Shown here: positions 43,057 through 52,475 of the stretch, in pieces | How positions within the stretch are numbered: position 1 is the first letter of the stretch | Layout of the letters: every line of letters begins with the position of its first letter | From: JAISFI01 sp031553775 | GTDB taxonomy: Bacteria > Bacteroidota > Bacteroidia > Bacteroidales > Azobacteroidaceae | Reading direction: 5' to 3' | Length of the DNA stretch: 64,000 nucleotides | Assembly (NCBI GenBank): GCA_031553775.1 | Contig: JAVBLA010000036.1 | Span: forward strand, 8,045 to 72,044 | Position numbers and translations under genes: made by a program | Notes under the pieces: generated by a model | What the model was told of the DNA's origin: nothing | The model's database searches: none | The model's input: only the letters and a program-made list of their open reading frames with translations

Positions 43057-45059
43057 TAGACCAGGCCACCATAGACCGCATCCAGAACGCTGCCCAAATA
43101 TACGACGTCGTTTCGGATTTTGTCACTCTTCGGAAAAGAGGGGTGAATTATGTAGGTCTATGCCCCTTTCATGAGGATAAAACGCCTTCTTTTTATGTTT
43201 CTCCGGCGAAAAACATTTGTAAATGTTTTGCCTGTGGGGAAGGTGGAACGCCGATTCATTTCGTAATGAAGCATGAGCAGTTAGCCTATACGGATGCTCT
43301 GAAATTTTTAGCCAAAAAATATGGACTAGAAGTCAAGGAACAGGAACTTACCGATGAGCAGAAACAACAGCAAAGCGACCGGGAAAGTATGTTCATCCTC
43401 AATGGGTTTGCGCAAAAAGCCTTCACGACCAATCTTTTTGAACATATCGAAGGAAAAAGCGTGGGGTTATCTTATTTCCGCGAACGGGGTTTCCGGGAAG
43501 ATATCATTTCCAAATTCCAGTTGGGCTATAGCCTCGAAGAAAAAGATGCATTTTCAAAACAAGCCCTGAATGCCGGTTACAAACAGTCTTTTCTGGAAAA
43601 GACCGGTTTATCGATCACCGGGGATAACAACTATCTGGCCGACCGTTTCAGAGGAAGGGTGATTTTCCCTGTACATTCCCTCTCCGGAAAGGTTGTTGCT
43701 TTTGGGGGTAGAACCCTGAAAAAAGACGCCAAAATAGCCAAATACGTCAACTCTCCCGAAAGCGAGATCTACCACAAGAGCAACGAACTGTACGGCATCT
43801 TCTTTGCCCGGCAGGCCATGGTAAAACACGACCGTTGCTTCCTGGTGGAAGGATATACAGATGTTATTTCCATGCATCAGGCTGGTATCGAGAATGTCGT
43901 CGCATCTTCCGGTACGGCTTTAACTCATGGACAGATCCGCCTGATCCGGCGCTTTACCCCGAATATTACCGTATTATACGATGGCGATGCCGCCGGGATC
44001 AAAGCTGCCTTAAGAGGAATCGATTTGCTCCTGGAAGAAGGGATGAATATAAAAGTAGTGTTGCTGCCCGACGGAGAAGATCCCGATTCTTTTGCACACA
44101 AACAAAATGCAAGTTCTTTTATTCAATACATTACGGATAAACAATCGGATTTTATCCAGTTCAAAGCCAAGTTATTGTTAAAAGAAGCCGGAGAAGATCC
44201 TATCAAACGGGCCAATCTGATCACAGATGTAGTCAGTAGCATTGCCATTATCCCTGAAGAAATAGTACGTTCGGTTTATATTAAAGAATGTGCGCGCATT
44301 CTCGATTCGGACGAGAAGGTGTTATTGAATGAAATTTCTAAAAAAAGGAAGGTCATTCTCGAACAGAAAAAAACAGTGGCAAGCAGAACAGAAGACCTAC
44401 CGCCTGTTCCGGACGACATTCCCCCTCCCCTATCTCCGGAAGATGTTCCTTTTATCCCGGAAGGGTATCCTCCTGCGGCACCCGCACCTAAAAAATATCC
44501 CTTCGATGCATTTGAATTAGCTGTGTTGCGTTATATTGTACGTTATGGAGAACGTGTTTTATATGCCACAGAAGACGAAGAAACAGAAGAGTTACAACAT
44601 GTCAAAGTAGTGGAATATATTGCCGATGACCTGCATTCCGATGATCTGGATTTTATGAACCCGGTACACAAGCAAATGTTGGATGAGGCATTGGCCAAAT
44701 CGGCTGACGAATCGTTTATTGCCGAACGGTATTTTTTATCTCATCCGGACCCTGTAATCAGCAAATTAGCGGTCAATTTAGTCAGCGACAAGTATCCCCT
44801 GAGTAAATATCACTCTAAGTTTCAGAAGATCGAAGAAGAATCAGACCGGTTGCTGGATATTATCCCGTACGATCTGATGGTTTTGAAAGAAGCTACCCTC
44901 CGGAAACAAATCGCAGAGGTAAACCAGGCCATTAAGGATTTGCAGGTGAAAAGCGATACTTCAGAAGTTTTGGATCTGATTAAACTTCTGGCTCAGTTGA
45001 AAGAAACCCAGAAACTCTTTTCTAAAAAATTAGGAGAACGGATCGTCTTGAAGATGTAA
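43053..45059 (+). CDS. dnaG: DNA primase
   Basis: A 668-residue bacterial primase making RNA primers at the replication fork. The start is the ATG at 43053 within an ATGA overlap with the peptidase stop, matching the usual MIDQATIDRI N-terminus. The CHC2 zinc-finger motif is intact (CPFHEDKTPSFYVSP, then CKCFACGEGG, about residues 38-70). The Toprim domain has FLVEGYTDVISMHQAG and the acidic pair YDGDAAGIKAA (about 260-345). A proline-rich linker of about 35 residues (13 Pro, near 447-480) separates the RNA polymerase core from the C-terminal DnaB-interacting domain. Confidence 0.96.
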   Translation: MIDQATIDRIQNAAQIYDVVSDFVTLRKRGVNYVGLCPFHEDKTPSFYVSPAKNICKCFACGEGGTPIHFVMKHEQLAYTDALKFLAKKYGLEVKEQELTDEQKQQQSDRESMFILNGFAQKAFTTNLFEHIEGKSVGLSYFRERGFREDIISKFQLGYSLEEKDAFSKQALNAGYKQSFLEKTGLSITGDNNYLADRFRGRVIFPVHSLSGKVVAFGGRTLKKDAKIAKYVNSPESEIYHKSNELYGIFFARQAMVKHDRCFLVEGYTDVISMHQAGIENVVASSGTALTHGQIRLIRRFTPNITVLYDGDAAGIKAALRGIDLLLEEGMNIKVVLLPDGEDPDSFAHKQNASSFIQYITDKQSDFIQFKAKLLLKEAGEDPIKRANLITDVVSSIAIIPEEIVRSVYIKECARILDSDEKVLLNEISKKRKVILEQKKTVASRTEDLPPVPDDIPPPLSPEDVPFIPEGYPPAAPAPKKYPFDAFELAVLRYIVRYGERVLYATEDEETEELQHVKVVEYIADDLHSDDLDFMNPVHKQMLDEALAKSADESFIAERYFLSHPDPVISKLAVNLVSDKYPLSKYHSKFQKIEEESDRLLDIIPYDLMVLKEATLRKQIAEVNQAIKDLQVKSDTSEVLDLIKLLAQLKETQKLFSKKLGERIVLKM

Positions 45060-45073
45060 ATTCCGGATCCGTT

Positions 45074-47431
45074 CTATCCTTTATTCATCAAAGTATATTT
45101 CCTGAACGCCCATCCGACCCATCCGAGCAGAAGAATAACAGAGCCTGCTATAAGTGCCACACCGTTCTCTGTTTCTGCATTGCCTGCATAACTATGCATT
45201 CCTCCCAGAAAATAATTTACGCCAAAATAAGTCATCAGCACAGAGGCAAAAATCACCAACATATAGGCATGAAAGAAAAAAGTATCGGCAAACCATTTTA
45301 ACGTACGGGTGTGAAATACCAACGACATCAGCATAAAAGTAATCAATGCCCAGACTTCTTTCGGATCCCATCCCCAATACCGTCCCCAGGAAACATTCGC
45401 CCAAATGGCACCTACAAAAATGCCCGCTGCCATGAAGAATGTAGCCGGATACAGGAATATTTCACTCAGAACCCTCAACCGGTCGATTGAAACCCGGATT
45501 ATAGAAAGATTTTCTTTTGTAGTGAACAGCAGGATCGTAAAGGAAGAAAGACTGTTCAATACCATAAATCCGGTAAGGGCATAAGCGAACATCAGCAAAG
45601 AAACGTGGATACTCAATAAAGGGGAAGATAAAACCGGTACCAATGGAGTAATTTTAGGGTTCATCATACCCAACCGGGCTACCAGCAAGGCAAAACCGGA
45701 TATCAAAAAACCGAAAGGAATAACGAGCGGTGAAAATTTCCGCAAACACAACGAAACGAGCATCGCGCACCAGGCAATGAGCAGCATGGTTTCAAAACCA
45801 TTAGACATCGGTATACGTCCCCCGATATATGTGCGGCAAACCAGGATAAAAGTAAAGATGATAAAGAAGCAAATTAACAACACTGAAAAAGCCCGGGATA
45901 TCTCCGGCATTTTTCTGTTCTGCAGTGTCTGAATGATGAAAAATATCAGGGCACAAAGTCCAATAGCCAGACAAGGCATGAAAAACCATTGAAAAATATC
46001 AGACTGGTTATAAATCAATTCTACTGTCCGGTGCAAATTGGTTGGGATAGTAGATCCTCCCTGCAGCTGCTGGTAAGATTCCAGTTTTTCCAGGAGCATA
46101 GATACCTGTTCAGCATCCCCAGTCCGGAGAGCCGCTCCATACATCGGAAAAAATCTGCGGATGAACAAGCCATTGTTTACGGCAATGGAATCCGGAAGCT
46201 CGTCACCGGTAGAAACCCAATGTATACTTCCATGATTATTATATGGAAATATTTTGATTAGCATTCCACTTTGCAACATATTAATCAGTTGGATTTTTTC
46301 ATCCAGTTTAACTGCTTCTTTCGTCAAAGGAGATTGTTGGCTTCCAAGGTGTTCCTGTAAATATGGAGCTAATTTATATTGTCCGGAACGATAAAAATCC
46401 ATATAAGAAGCCGTTTGTTTTCCGATTACTTGTTGGAGTTCCTCATGCTCAATGGTAAGCAGTTCTACAGATTGCCACTTTTGGGTAAAAAACAGCCAGC
46501 CGGACAGAACTTGTTCCGCATTGGCATATCGATATTCCGTTTTACCGGTGAGTTTCATCGTAAAATCTCTGGCAAAGGTTTGCAGGGGAGCAATGCGCCC
46601 ATCGTACATCATCCAGATCTTTCCGAACTTCCGGGCCTGTTCTTTATCGATCGTGAGACTGTCTTTCGACAAGGTTGCCGATTGAAGGGAGAAAGCAGTT
46701 ATACAAAATACAATAACCAATACCGTTTTTTTCAGCAAAGGATCGCGAATAAGTTTTCTGAAACGGCCATTTTTATCGAGCAACAGGATAAGCATACTCA
46801 GAAAAAGGGCAAAATATCCTGCATAAGTTACCGGTATCCCATAAATATCCCGGCTCACACTCAAAATACTGCCTTGCATATCGCTGTCAAAAGAAGCCTG
46901 ATAAAAACGGAATCCTTTATATTTTAATATTTTATTCATAGAGATGCCTGCTTCGAAACGGGTATTTATTTTCAGGTCCTCCACTTCTACATGACTGATA
47001 TAGTCGGCCGGAGATCCTGTACCCGGATAATATTCCACCTGAAAATCAAGCAATTTCAGATTGAAAGGCATCGCAATTTCCCGTCCTTTCTCTTCAAGAA
47101 AATAATGAGTAGAAGCATCTTTTCTCAAATGAATCGTTCCACTTTGAGAAGTAAAATGAGTGACACATGCCCCCAATAGTATCAGGATCAAAGAAATATG
47201 TAAACAAAACACAGGTATTTTATGGTGAACTCCCTGCAAAAGGAGATAGAAAAGAGCATAAACGGAAAGTACCAGCCAACAGGCAATAAACCAGGCTGTT
47301 CCGTAAAATTTTTGCACAACAAGATTTGTCCCGTTATTTTTCTCGTAAAATGTGGCAATAAGCAATACCACAGTCAATAGAATATAAAAAAGGAAAGCGA
47401 TTTTACCGGAAAGACGGGCAAGATGATTCAT
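45074..47431 (-). CDS. ccsA: Fused cytochrome c biogenesis protein CcsBA (ResB-CcsA)
   Basis: A 785-residue membrane protein of the system II cytochrome c maturation machinery, which carries haem across the membrane and attaches it to apocytochromes. The N-terminal ResB-like half (about 1-260) has four membrane helices and a periplasmic loop. The centre is a large periplasmic region. The C-terminal CcsA half (about 490-785) has multiple helices and the haem-handling WWD-type motif WGRYWGWDPKEVWALITF (about 675-695), followed by conserved HTRTLKWF. The fusion is typical of Bacteroidetes and epsilonproteobacteria. It converges on dnaG, 14 bp apart. Confidence 0.93.
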   Translation of the reverse strand: MNHLARLSGKIAFLFYILLTVVLLIATFYEKNNGTNLVVQKFYGTAWFIACWLVLSVYALFYLLLQGVHHKIPVFCLHISLILILLGACVTHFTSQSGTIHLRKDASTHYFLEEKGREIAMPFNLKLLDFQVEYYPGTGSPADYISHVEVEDLKINTRFEAGISMNKILKYKGFRFYQASFDSDMQGSILSVSRDIYGIPVTYAGYFALFLSMLILLLDKNGRFRKLIRDPLLKKTVLVIVFCITAFSLQSATLSKDSLTIDKEQARKFGKIWMMYDGRIAPLQTFARDFTMKLTGKTEYRYANAEQVLSGWLFFTQKWQSVELLTIEHEELQQVIGKQTASYMDFYRSGQYKLAPYLQEHLGSQQSPLTKEAVKLDEKIQLINMLQSGMLIKIFPYNNHGSIHWVSTGDELPDSIAVNNGLFIRRFFPMYGAALRTGDAEQVSMLLEKLESYQQLQGGSTIPTNLHRTVELIYNQSDIFQWFFMPCLAIGLCALIFFIIQTLQNRKMPEISRAFSVLLICFFIIFTFILVCRTYIGGRIPMSNGFETMLLIAWCAMLVSLCLRKFSPLVIPFGFLISGFALLVARLGMMNPKITPLVPVLSSPLLSIHVSLLMFAYALTGFMVLNSLSSFTILLFTTKENLSIIRVSIDRLRVLSEIFLYPATFFMAAGIFVGAIWANVSWGRYWGWDPKEVWALITFMLMSLVFHTRTLKWFADTFFFHAYMLVIFASVLMTYFGVNYFLGGMHSYAGNAETENGVALIAGSVILLLGWVGWAFRKYTLMNKG

Positions 47432-47436
47432 TTTTG

Positions 47437-47534
47437 GGAACTAAAAGATAAAAACTAAAAATTAAAAGATCGAGTCATCAGGTAATCCTGAACTCATGTC
47501 AGTTTTTAGTTTTTATCTTTTAGTTTTTAGTTCC
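47437..47534. repeat. Composite 98-bp inverted repeat with ACTAAAA-type units
   Basis: Arms near 47437-47463 and 47501-47534 are complementary over 27 bp, the right arm having one extra 7-bp unit (AGTTTTT). Inside, GAGT/ACTC and TCAGG/CCTGA form a second hairpin (47472-47495). It fills the gap between the HAD gene and ccsBA and starts 5 bp upstream of the ccsBA ATG. In the minus-strand transcript it forms a long hairpin in the leader. Confidence 0.65.
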
Positions 47535-47547
47535 TCCAAAGGTACTA

Positions 47548-48555
47548 TTATTTCTCAAAAGAGAAGACTTTGGCAAAGTCATTTTTCATATCCACAATTA
47601 TCCAGCCTTTCTGTTGTCCTTCCGTGAGTGCTGCATCTAATTTGCCGACAGGGGAATTTTTATCGTAGGCATATTCCCTTTCCGCATCCGTATGATGGAG
47701 TATCAAAGAAAGATTGGGACGGGTATTTGTAGACGTCCATTGCAGCATTTGCAAATCACCATCAGAATTACCAAATGCCAAGATAGGTTTACGGCCTATC
47801 AATTGAAAAATACCTACCGGTTTTCCTACATTGTCATCATTATGCCACAATTCCGGGGTATATACTACTTCAAAAGAATCTCCTTTGGCTTGAAATTTAG
47901 CTTTCAACATGGTTCCAATAACCTGTTCTGGAGCGATTCCATAGGCCTTCTCACTGAATGTACGGATAAATTGGCTGGAACCGCCGGAAACGATATAAGT
48001 CTTGAAGCCGTTCTCACGCAAATATTGTAAGAGTTCTACCATAGGCAGATAAGTGAGTTCCCTGTAAGGTTTGCCGTATTTTACATGTTTGGCAGTATCA
48101 AGCCAGGCTGTCGCCACCTGAGTGAACGCATCCGGATTTAAAGCAGTATGAGAGATAGCGAAAGCCTCAGCTATGCCTTTTTCTCCGAATTTCATAAAAG
48201 CAGCCTTATCTCCGCTTACCAGTGCCTTGATTTCCGGTTTTTTTAGCAACGCCGGATCTTTTTCTGCAATCTGCTTCGTGGAGAATAAAGAATAAATTAC
48301 TTCAAAATACAAGGGCTGTTCACACCACAAGGTACCATCATTATCGAAAGTAGCGATACGTTCTTCCACCGGAACAAAATTAGTTGAACCTGTGGTAGTG
48401 ACTTCTTTCACAAAATCAATGATCTTTTGTTTATTAGGAGTATTCTTCCAGGATGGGAGCGGATCTTTCTTTGCTGTTGTTTCCTCTTTCTTTTGAGGTG
48501 TGCATGCTATCAAGGCCATGCACATTAACAATGTTGGAAAATTAAATAGTTTCAT
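47548..48555 (-). CDS. Lipoprotein HAD-superfamily phosphatase
   Basis: A 335-residue protein with a lipoprotein signal (MKLFNFPTLLMCMALIAC). HAD motifs: I, FDNDGTLWCEQP, with an Asn between the two Asp; II, YIVSGGSSQF; III, the Lys in NVGKPVGI; IV, FGNSDGDLQML. The DNDGT spelling and the extracytoplasmic location fit secreted phosphoserine-phosphatase-like hydrolases. The substrate is unknown. It is on the same strand as ccsBA and moxR but is separated from each by spacers with no shared promoter motif. Confidence 0.88.
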   Translation of the reverse strand: MKLFNFPTLLMCMALIACTPQKKEETTAKKDPLPSWKNTPNKQKIIDFVKEVTTTGSTNFVPVEERIATFDNDGTLWCEQPLYFEVIYSLFSTKQIAEKDPALLKKPEIKALVSGDKAAFMKFGEKGIAEAFAISHTALNPDAFTQVATAWLDTAKHVKYGKPYRELTYLPMVELLQYLRENGFKTYIVSGGSSQFIRTFSEKAYGIAPEQVIGTMLKAKFQAKGDSFEVVYTPELWHNDDNVGKPVGIFQLIGRKPILAFGNSDGDLQMLQWTSTNTRPNLSLILHHTDAEREYAYDKNSPVGKLDAALTEGQQKGWIIVDMKNDFAKVFSFEK

Positions 48556-48597
48556 AGAAAATGTAATTGAAAATTGTTATAAATAATTATTTGTTTT

Positions 48598-49557
48598 TTA
48601 GGAAACGGATATGTTTTTTAAGACAGTGTCGACCACAGCATTGGCATCTACCCGGTCGGCATTGGCTTCATAACTTAATATCAGGCGATGACGCAACACA
48701 TCATGTGCTATGAAACGAATATCATCGGGAGTTACGCTTTTGCGGCCATCCATCCAGGCTACGGCACGGGAACATTTATCCAGGGCGATGGTTCCCCGGG
48801 GACTGGCTCCGTAGTTGGTCCAGCGGGCCAGGTCTTTACTGAATTGATCCGGATAGCGAGTGGCTGAAACAATATCCACCATATATTTTTCGGCTGCAGT
48901 ACTTACTTCAATATTATTGATTTCTTTACGGGCATCGAAGATTGTTTTCTGATCGATCGGTGTAACCTTCTGCACGTCTCCCTTACTTTCGTTCCGCACC
49001 AACTCTACAATCTTAGCTTCTTCTGCAGCACTGGGATAATCGATTTCTATTTTCATCACAAAACGATCCAGCTGCGCTTCCGGCAAAGGATAAGTACCTT
49101 CCTGTTCTACCGGATTCTGAGTAGCCAATACCATGAAAAGAGGTTCCATTTTATAAGTTTTCCCTGCAACGGAAACCTGTCGTTCTTCCATTGCTTCCAG
49201 CAAAGCCGACTGCACTTTAGCCGGCGCCCGGTTAATTTCGTCGGCCAATACCAGGTTACTGAATATCGGGCCGGGTTGGAAAACAAATTTTTCTTTGGAT
49301 TCCGGCTGGTATATTTCCGTACCGGTAACGTCGGAAGGTAACAGGTCAGGAGTAAACTGGATACGGCTTAATTTACAGGCCAGATTGCTCGCCAACGCTT
49401 TTACTGCACGTGTTTTCGCTAATCCTGGAAGCCCTTCCAGTAAAACATTCCCATCAGTTAACAGGGCAATGATAATTTTAGAAATTACATTTTCCTGCCC
49501 GATAATGCTTTGTCCCATACTTTTTTTCAGGGACTGAATTTGTTCCAAAGTAGTCAT
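48598..49557 (-). CDS. MoxR-family AAA+ ATPase of the Bat cluster
   Basis: A 319-residue AAA+ ATPase starting MTTLEQIQSLKKSMGQ (ATG 49557; the frame opens upstream at 49656). Walker A is GLPGLAKTR, Walker B is LVLADEINRAP, sensor I lies in MVLATQNPVEQEGTYPLPEAQ, and arginine-finger/sensor II motifs follow (ARWTNYGASPRGTIAL). MoxR ATPases act with the von Willebrand A proteins encoded in the neighbouring Bat genes, probably as metal-dependent chaperones or assembly factors. Unlike the usual arrangement it is divergent from the DUF58 gene. Confidence 0.93.
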   Translation of the reverse strand: MTTLEQIQSLKKSMGQSIIGQENVISKIIIALLTDGNVLLEGLPGLAKTRAVKALASNLACKLSRIQFTPDLLPSDVTGTEIYQPESKEKFVFQPGPIFSNLVLADEINRAPAKVQSALLEAMEERQVSVAGKTYKMEPLFMVLATQNPVEQEGTYPLPEAQLDRFVMKIEIDYPSAAEEAKIVELVRNESKGDVQKVTPIDQKTIFDARKEINNIEVSTAAEKYMVDIVSATRYPDQFSKDLARWTNYGASPRGTIALDKCSRAVAWMDGRKSVTPDDIRFIAHDVLRHRLILSYEANADRVDANAVVDTVLKNISVS

Positions 49558-50050
49558 ATCTGAGTTGTATTTGATTTTATGTTTATCGTACTTTAAATAA
49601 ACCAATATTGAACGAAATTGTTCAGTGGGATGAATGTTCCTTTTTTTGCTGCGCAAAAAAAGGAACCAAAAAAAGGCGCTGCGTCGAAATGAACTCGTTC
49701 GCTCGCTATGCTCTCTCCCTCAAACAGCTTTTCGACAACAAGGTATTGTCCCCCTACCCCCAAAGGGGGATTGACCCGGCTTCGCCCGGGTTGGATTGGC
49801 AGGTGTTGTTGGTATATTGCAAAAATGTGTGATTGATAATCGCTCAAAATATGATTATCATCCAATATCCACATCTGTATCTGTCGGAACCATCACCCAG
49901 GTTAGGATAATTATCTGCCCGCCCCGATGTTCCAACAACCCCACATAAAATGATGTCTACCGTATCACTATATTTTCTAACCAATAACACAAAACCGTGA
50001 ACTTTTTCAAAAATAAATGGTTTACATAATGTCAACATCTTGTAAAAAAC
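49558..50050. other. 493-bp non-coding region with hairpin repeats between moxR and the DUF58 gene
   Basis: At 49636-49666 a 14-bp perfect hairpin (GTTCCTTTTTTTGC, loop TGC) occurs. It is followed by a GCTGCG/GAACTCG-rich stretch, then at about 49751-49795 by CCCCC/GGGGG and ACCCGG/CCGGGT hairpins. The texture resembles intergenic repeats found in many copies in Bacteroidetes genomes. Short frames on both strands look spurious. No consensus promoter for either divergent gene was found, so they may use variant promoters at the edges. Confidence 0.55.
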
Positions 50051-50980
50051 ATGAACCGACAAGTTTATCCGATTGAAGTAGTCACCACTTTAAACGACCT
50101 GATGCGTTTCGAATATATGGTAGAAGCCGGGAATATTCTTCCCAAACATCCCATATATTCCCTACTAGCAGGACGTCACGATGCTAAGGTACGCGGCCGA
50201 GGACTTGACTTCGAAGAAGTCAGGGTATACACTCCGGGCGATGATATCCGGAATATCGACTGGAAGGTTACCGCACGTGCACAGGATACCTATTCCAAAG
50301 TATTCAATGAAGAAAAAGAAAGGCCTACTTTTACGGTTGTAGATCAGAGTTCCCTGATGTTTTTCGGCTCACAACGATATGTAAAGTCAGTGATAGCTGC
50401 ACAATTGGCAGCCTTGTCCGGATTTTACACCATTAAACGGGGTGACCGTTTCGGCGGTTTGATATTCAATGAAGAAGGACATGATTATGTGTCTCCCAAA
50501 AGGAGTAAAGCGCTTGTTCAACACTTTTTGCAATTATTGGTGAACCGTAATCAGGTATTGCCACTACAAAAGCAAATCAAACCACAACCGGGTTTGTTAA
50601 GTGAAATGTTGCAACGTACCCGAGAAACTATTACTCACGATTATGTATTAACAGTTATTACCGATATTCTCACTTTTGACGATGAAAGTAAACATCATCT
50701 GCGGAGCATGGCCTTTCATAACGACATCATTCTGGTCCATATCCAGGACCCGATGGATCAAATGCTTCCGGAAGGACGAATTGTTCTTGGCGACGGAGAA
50801 AAACAAATCGCCTGGAATAATAAGAAAAATAAATGGGGAGAAAAATACACCATCGATTATCATAAACGCCTGTCCGGATTGATCGAAGAATTCCGTCATT
50901 ATAAGATCCCTGTTTCCATTATCAGTACAGATATTCCACTGGAAGAACAAATCAAAAAAAGTAATAAAATCAATTTTTAG
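50051..50980 (+). CDS. DUF58-domain protein of the Bat cluster
   Basis: A 309-residue protein with the DUF58 core GRGLDFEEVRVYTPGDDIRNIDWKVTAR (residues about 49-76) and a von Willebrand A-like fold behind it (FTVVDQSSLMFFGS). It lacks membrane helices, as in Bacteroidetes Bat clusters, where it stands directly after moxR. In B. fragilis the Bat (aer) genes influence aerotolerance. It abuts the DUF4381 gene without a gap and heads a five-gene plus-strand operon. Confidence 0.92.
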   Translation: MNRQVYPIEVVTTLNDLMRFEYMVEAGNILPKHPIYSLLAGRHDAKVRGRGLDFEEVRVYTPGDDIRNIDWKVTARAQDTYSKVFNEEKERPTFTVVDQSSLMFFGSQRYVKSVIAAQLAALSGFYTIKRGDRFGGLIFNEEGHDYVSPKRSKALVQHFLQLLVNRNQVLPLQKQIKPQPGLLSEMLQRTRETITHDYVLTVITDILTFDDESKHHLRSMAFHNDIILVHIQDPMDQMLPEGRIVLGDGEKQIAWNNKKNKWGEKYTIDYHKRLSGLIEEFRHYKIPVSIISTDIPLEEQIKKSNKINF

Positions 50981-51454
50981 ATGGATACACTAGGACAATT
51001 GATAGAACCCTCTCCCATTTCTTTCACACCGGAAGCTCCGGGGTGGAAAGTGATGCTTTTATTGCTATTGGCCGTCATATTCCTGATTTCTTTAGCATGG
51101 TGGTTCTATTACCGTAAAAACAGATACAGGCAGATTGCCATTCAGTTCCTTCAGGATCTGGAATCAGCAACGGGAAAGACGCATCTCTCTCTCGTTTATT
51201 CTGCCAATATGTTGCTCAAACGAATTGCCATGCAACAATATGGCAGGGAAAGAACGGCCGGCTTGAGAGAACAGGAATGGCTGGATTTTCTCAATGCAAC
51301 CGGAAAATCTGTAGGATTCGATGAAGAAGACAGGAAACTACTGTCTTTACTTTATGAAAATTCTAAAACAATCGAAGAAAATCAGATACAAGCTTTTATC
51401 GTAAAAACGAAGCAATGGATCAAAACGCATAAAAATGTTTTCAAACCTGTTTAA
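50981..51454 (+). CDS. DUF4381 membrane protein of the Bat cluster
   Basis: A 157-residue protein with one N-terminal membrane helix (about residues 24-44, WKVMLLLLLAVIFLISLAWW) and a cytoplasmic helical domain with the WLDFLNATG motif typical of DUF4381. Its function is unknown. It starts directly after the DUF58 stop and overlaps the next gene by 20 bp, so translation is coupled. Confidence 0.85.
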   Translation: MDTLGQLIEPSPISFTPEAPGWKVMLLLLLAVIFLISLAWWFYYRKNRYRQIAIQFLQDLESATGKTHLSLVYSANMLLKRIAMQQYGRERTAGLREQEWLDFLNATGKSVGFDEEDRKLLSLLYENSKTIEENQIQAFIVKTKQWIKTHKNVFKPV

Positions 51455-52454
51455 CATACCTCCCGGCATGCATTTCGAAATAGCCCATCCGTGGGTATTT
51501 TTTCTTTTGCCGTTACCGCTACTGATTTATTGGTTGCTGCCTCCCTTACGTAAAAAAAGGGCAGCTTTGGTGGCTCCTTTTTTTCAACGGGCAACACAAG
51601 TGTCCGGACAGCAACCCCGGCATAATGCATGGATATCAAAAAAAGGTTTCTTTTCCTGGTTTGCCGTATCCCTCTGTTGGATTTTTCTGTTAATAGCAGC
51701 TTCCTCCCCTCAGTATGTAGGACAACCGGGCAAAAAAACCAGAACAGTAAGAAGTTTCCTTATCGCTGCCGATATTTCTTTCAGTATGCAACAAACCGAC
51801 TGGACAGTAGACGGAACCCGTATGACCCGCTGGGGAGCCGTCAGGTACCTGATGAAAGATTTCGTAAAAGAACGGAAAAGTGACCAGATCGGACTGGAGA
51901 TGTTTGCAACGCATGCGTATTTGCAGGCACCGCTGACTACCGACCTTGAAGCCATCACCTGGTTACTCGACCAGACAGAAGTAGGTATGGCGGGACAAAT
52001 GACGAACATTGGGGAAGCGATTGCCTTCAGTATCAAAATCTTCCGTCAGGACACCATCAAACAACGAGTATTGTTACTGATGACTGATGGAGTAGACGGA
52101 GGAACCGACATTTCACCCTTAGACGCTGCCGAAGCAGCGCGCCGTGACAGCATTATCATCTATACCCTCGGTATCGGTAATTCCACCAGCGGAGGTTATG
52201 CCATCGACGAAAAACTGCTGACCGAAATTGCACAGACCACAGGAGGTAAATACTTCCGGGCCGATAGCCAGAAAGAGATGCAGGCAGTGTATACGGAATT
52301 AAATAAGCTTCAACCGGTGGAGTATGAAGAGGAGACGTATAAACCGCTTGTCTTACTTTATATGTATCCCTTAGGACTTGCGATTTCCATCGCCCTGGTT
52401 TTTTATTTCATCAGTGCCTGTATACACCTGATACAAGGTCTCCGGCAACAATAA
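51435..52454 (+). CDS. BatA-type von Willebrand factor A membrane protein
   Basis: A 339-residue protein with two N-terminal membrane helices (about 20-36 and 70-90), a VWA domain (about 105-290) whose metal site DxSxS is intact (AADISFSMQQ), with a further TDGVDGG loop, and a C-terminal membrane helix (about 308-332). This helix-VWA-helix layout is that of BatA. The start at 51435 overlaps DUF4381; an ATG at 51468 (MHFEIAHPW) is an alternative. VWA domains bind protein partners through a divalent metal, here probably the moxR product or other Bat proteins. Confidence 0.92.
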   Translation: MFSNLFNIPPGMHFEIAHPWVFFLLPLPLLIYWLLPPLRKKRAALVAPFFQRATQVSGQQPRHNAWISKKGFFSWFAVSLCWIFLLIAASSPQYVGQPGKKTRTVRSFLIAADISFSMQQTDWTVDGTRMTRWGAVRYLMKDFVKERKSDQIGLEMFATHAYLQAPLTTDLEAITWLLDQTEVGMAGQMTNIGEAIAFSIKIFRQDTIKQRVLLLMTDGVDGGTDISPLDAAEAARRDSIIIYTLGIGNSTSGGYAIDEKLLTEIAQTTGGKYFRADSQKEMQAVYTELNKLQPVEYEEETYKPLVLLYMYPLGLAISIALVFYFISACIHLIQGLRQQ

Positions 52455-52475
52455 ACGACTTAAAAGAAGAAAGCA

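Noticed and set aside
49593..49874. Overlapping 93- and 74-codon frames on both strands between moxR and DUF58
   Set aside because: They lie across hairpin-forming repeat DNA; open frames on both strands of such repeats are common and show no domain features.
49844..50062. 72-codon minus-strand frame overlapping the DUF58 start
   Set aside because: It overlaps the well-supported DUF58 gene start, has no recognisable features and no promoter.
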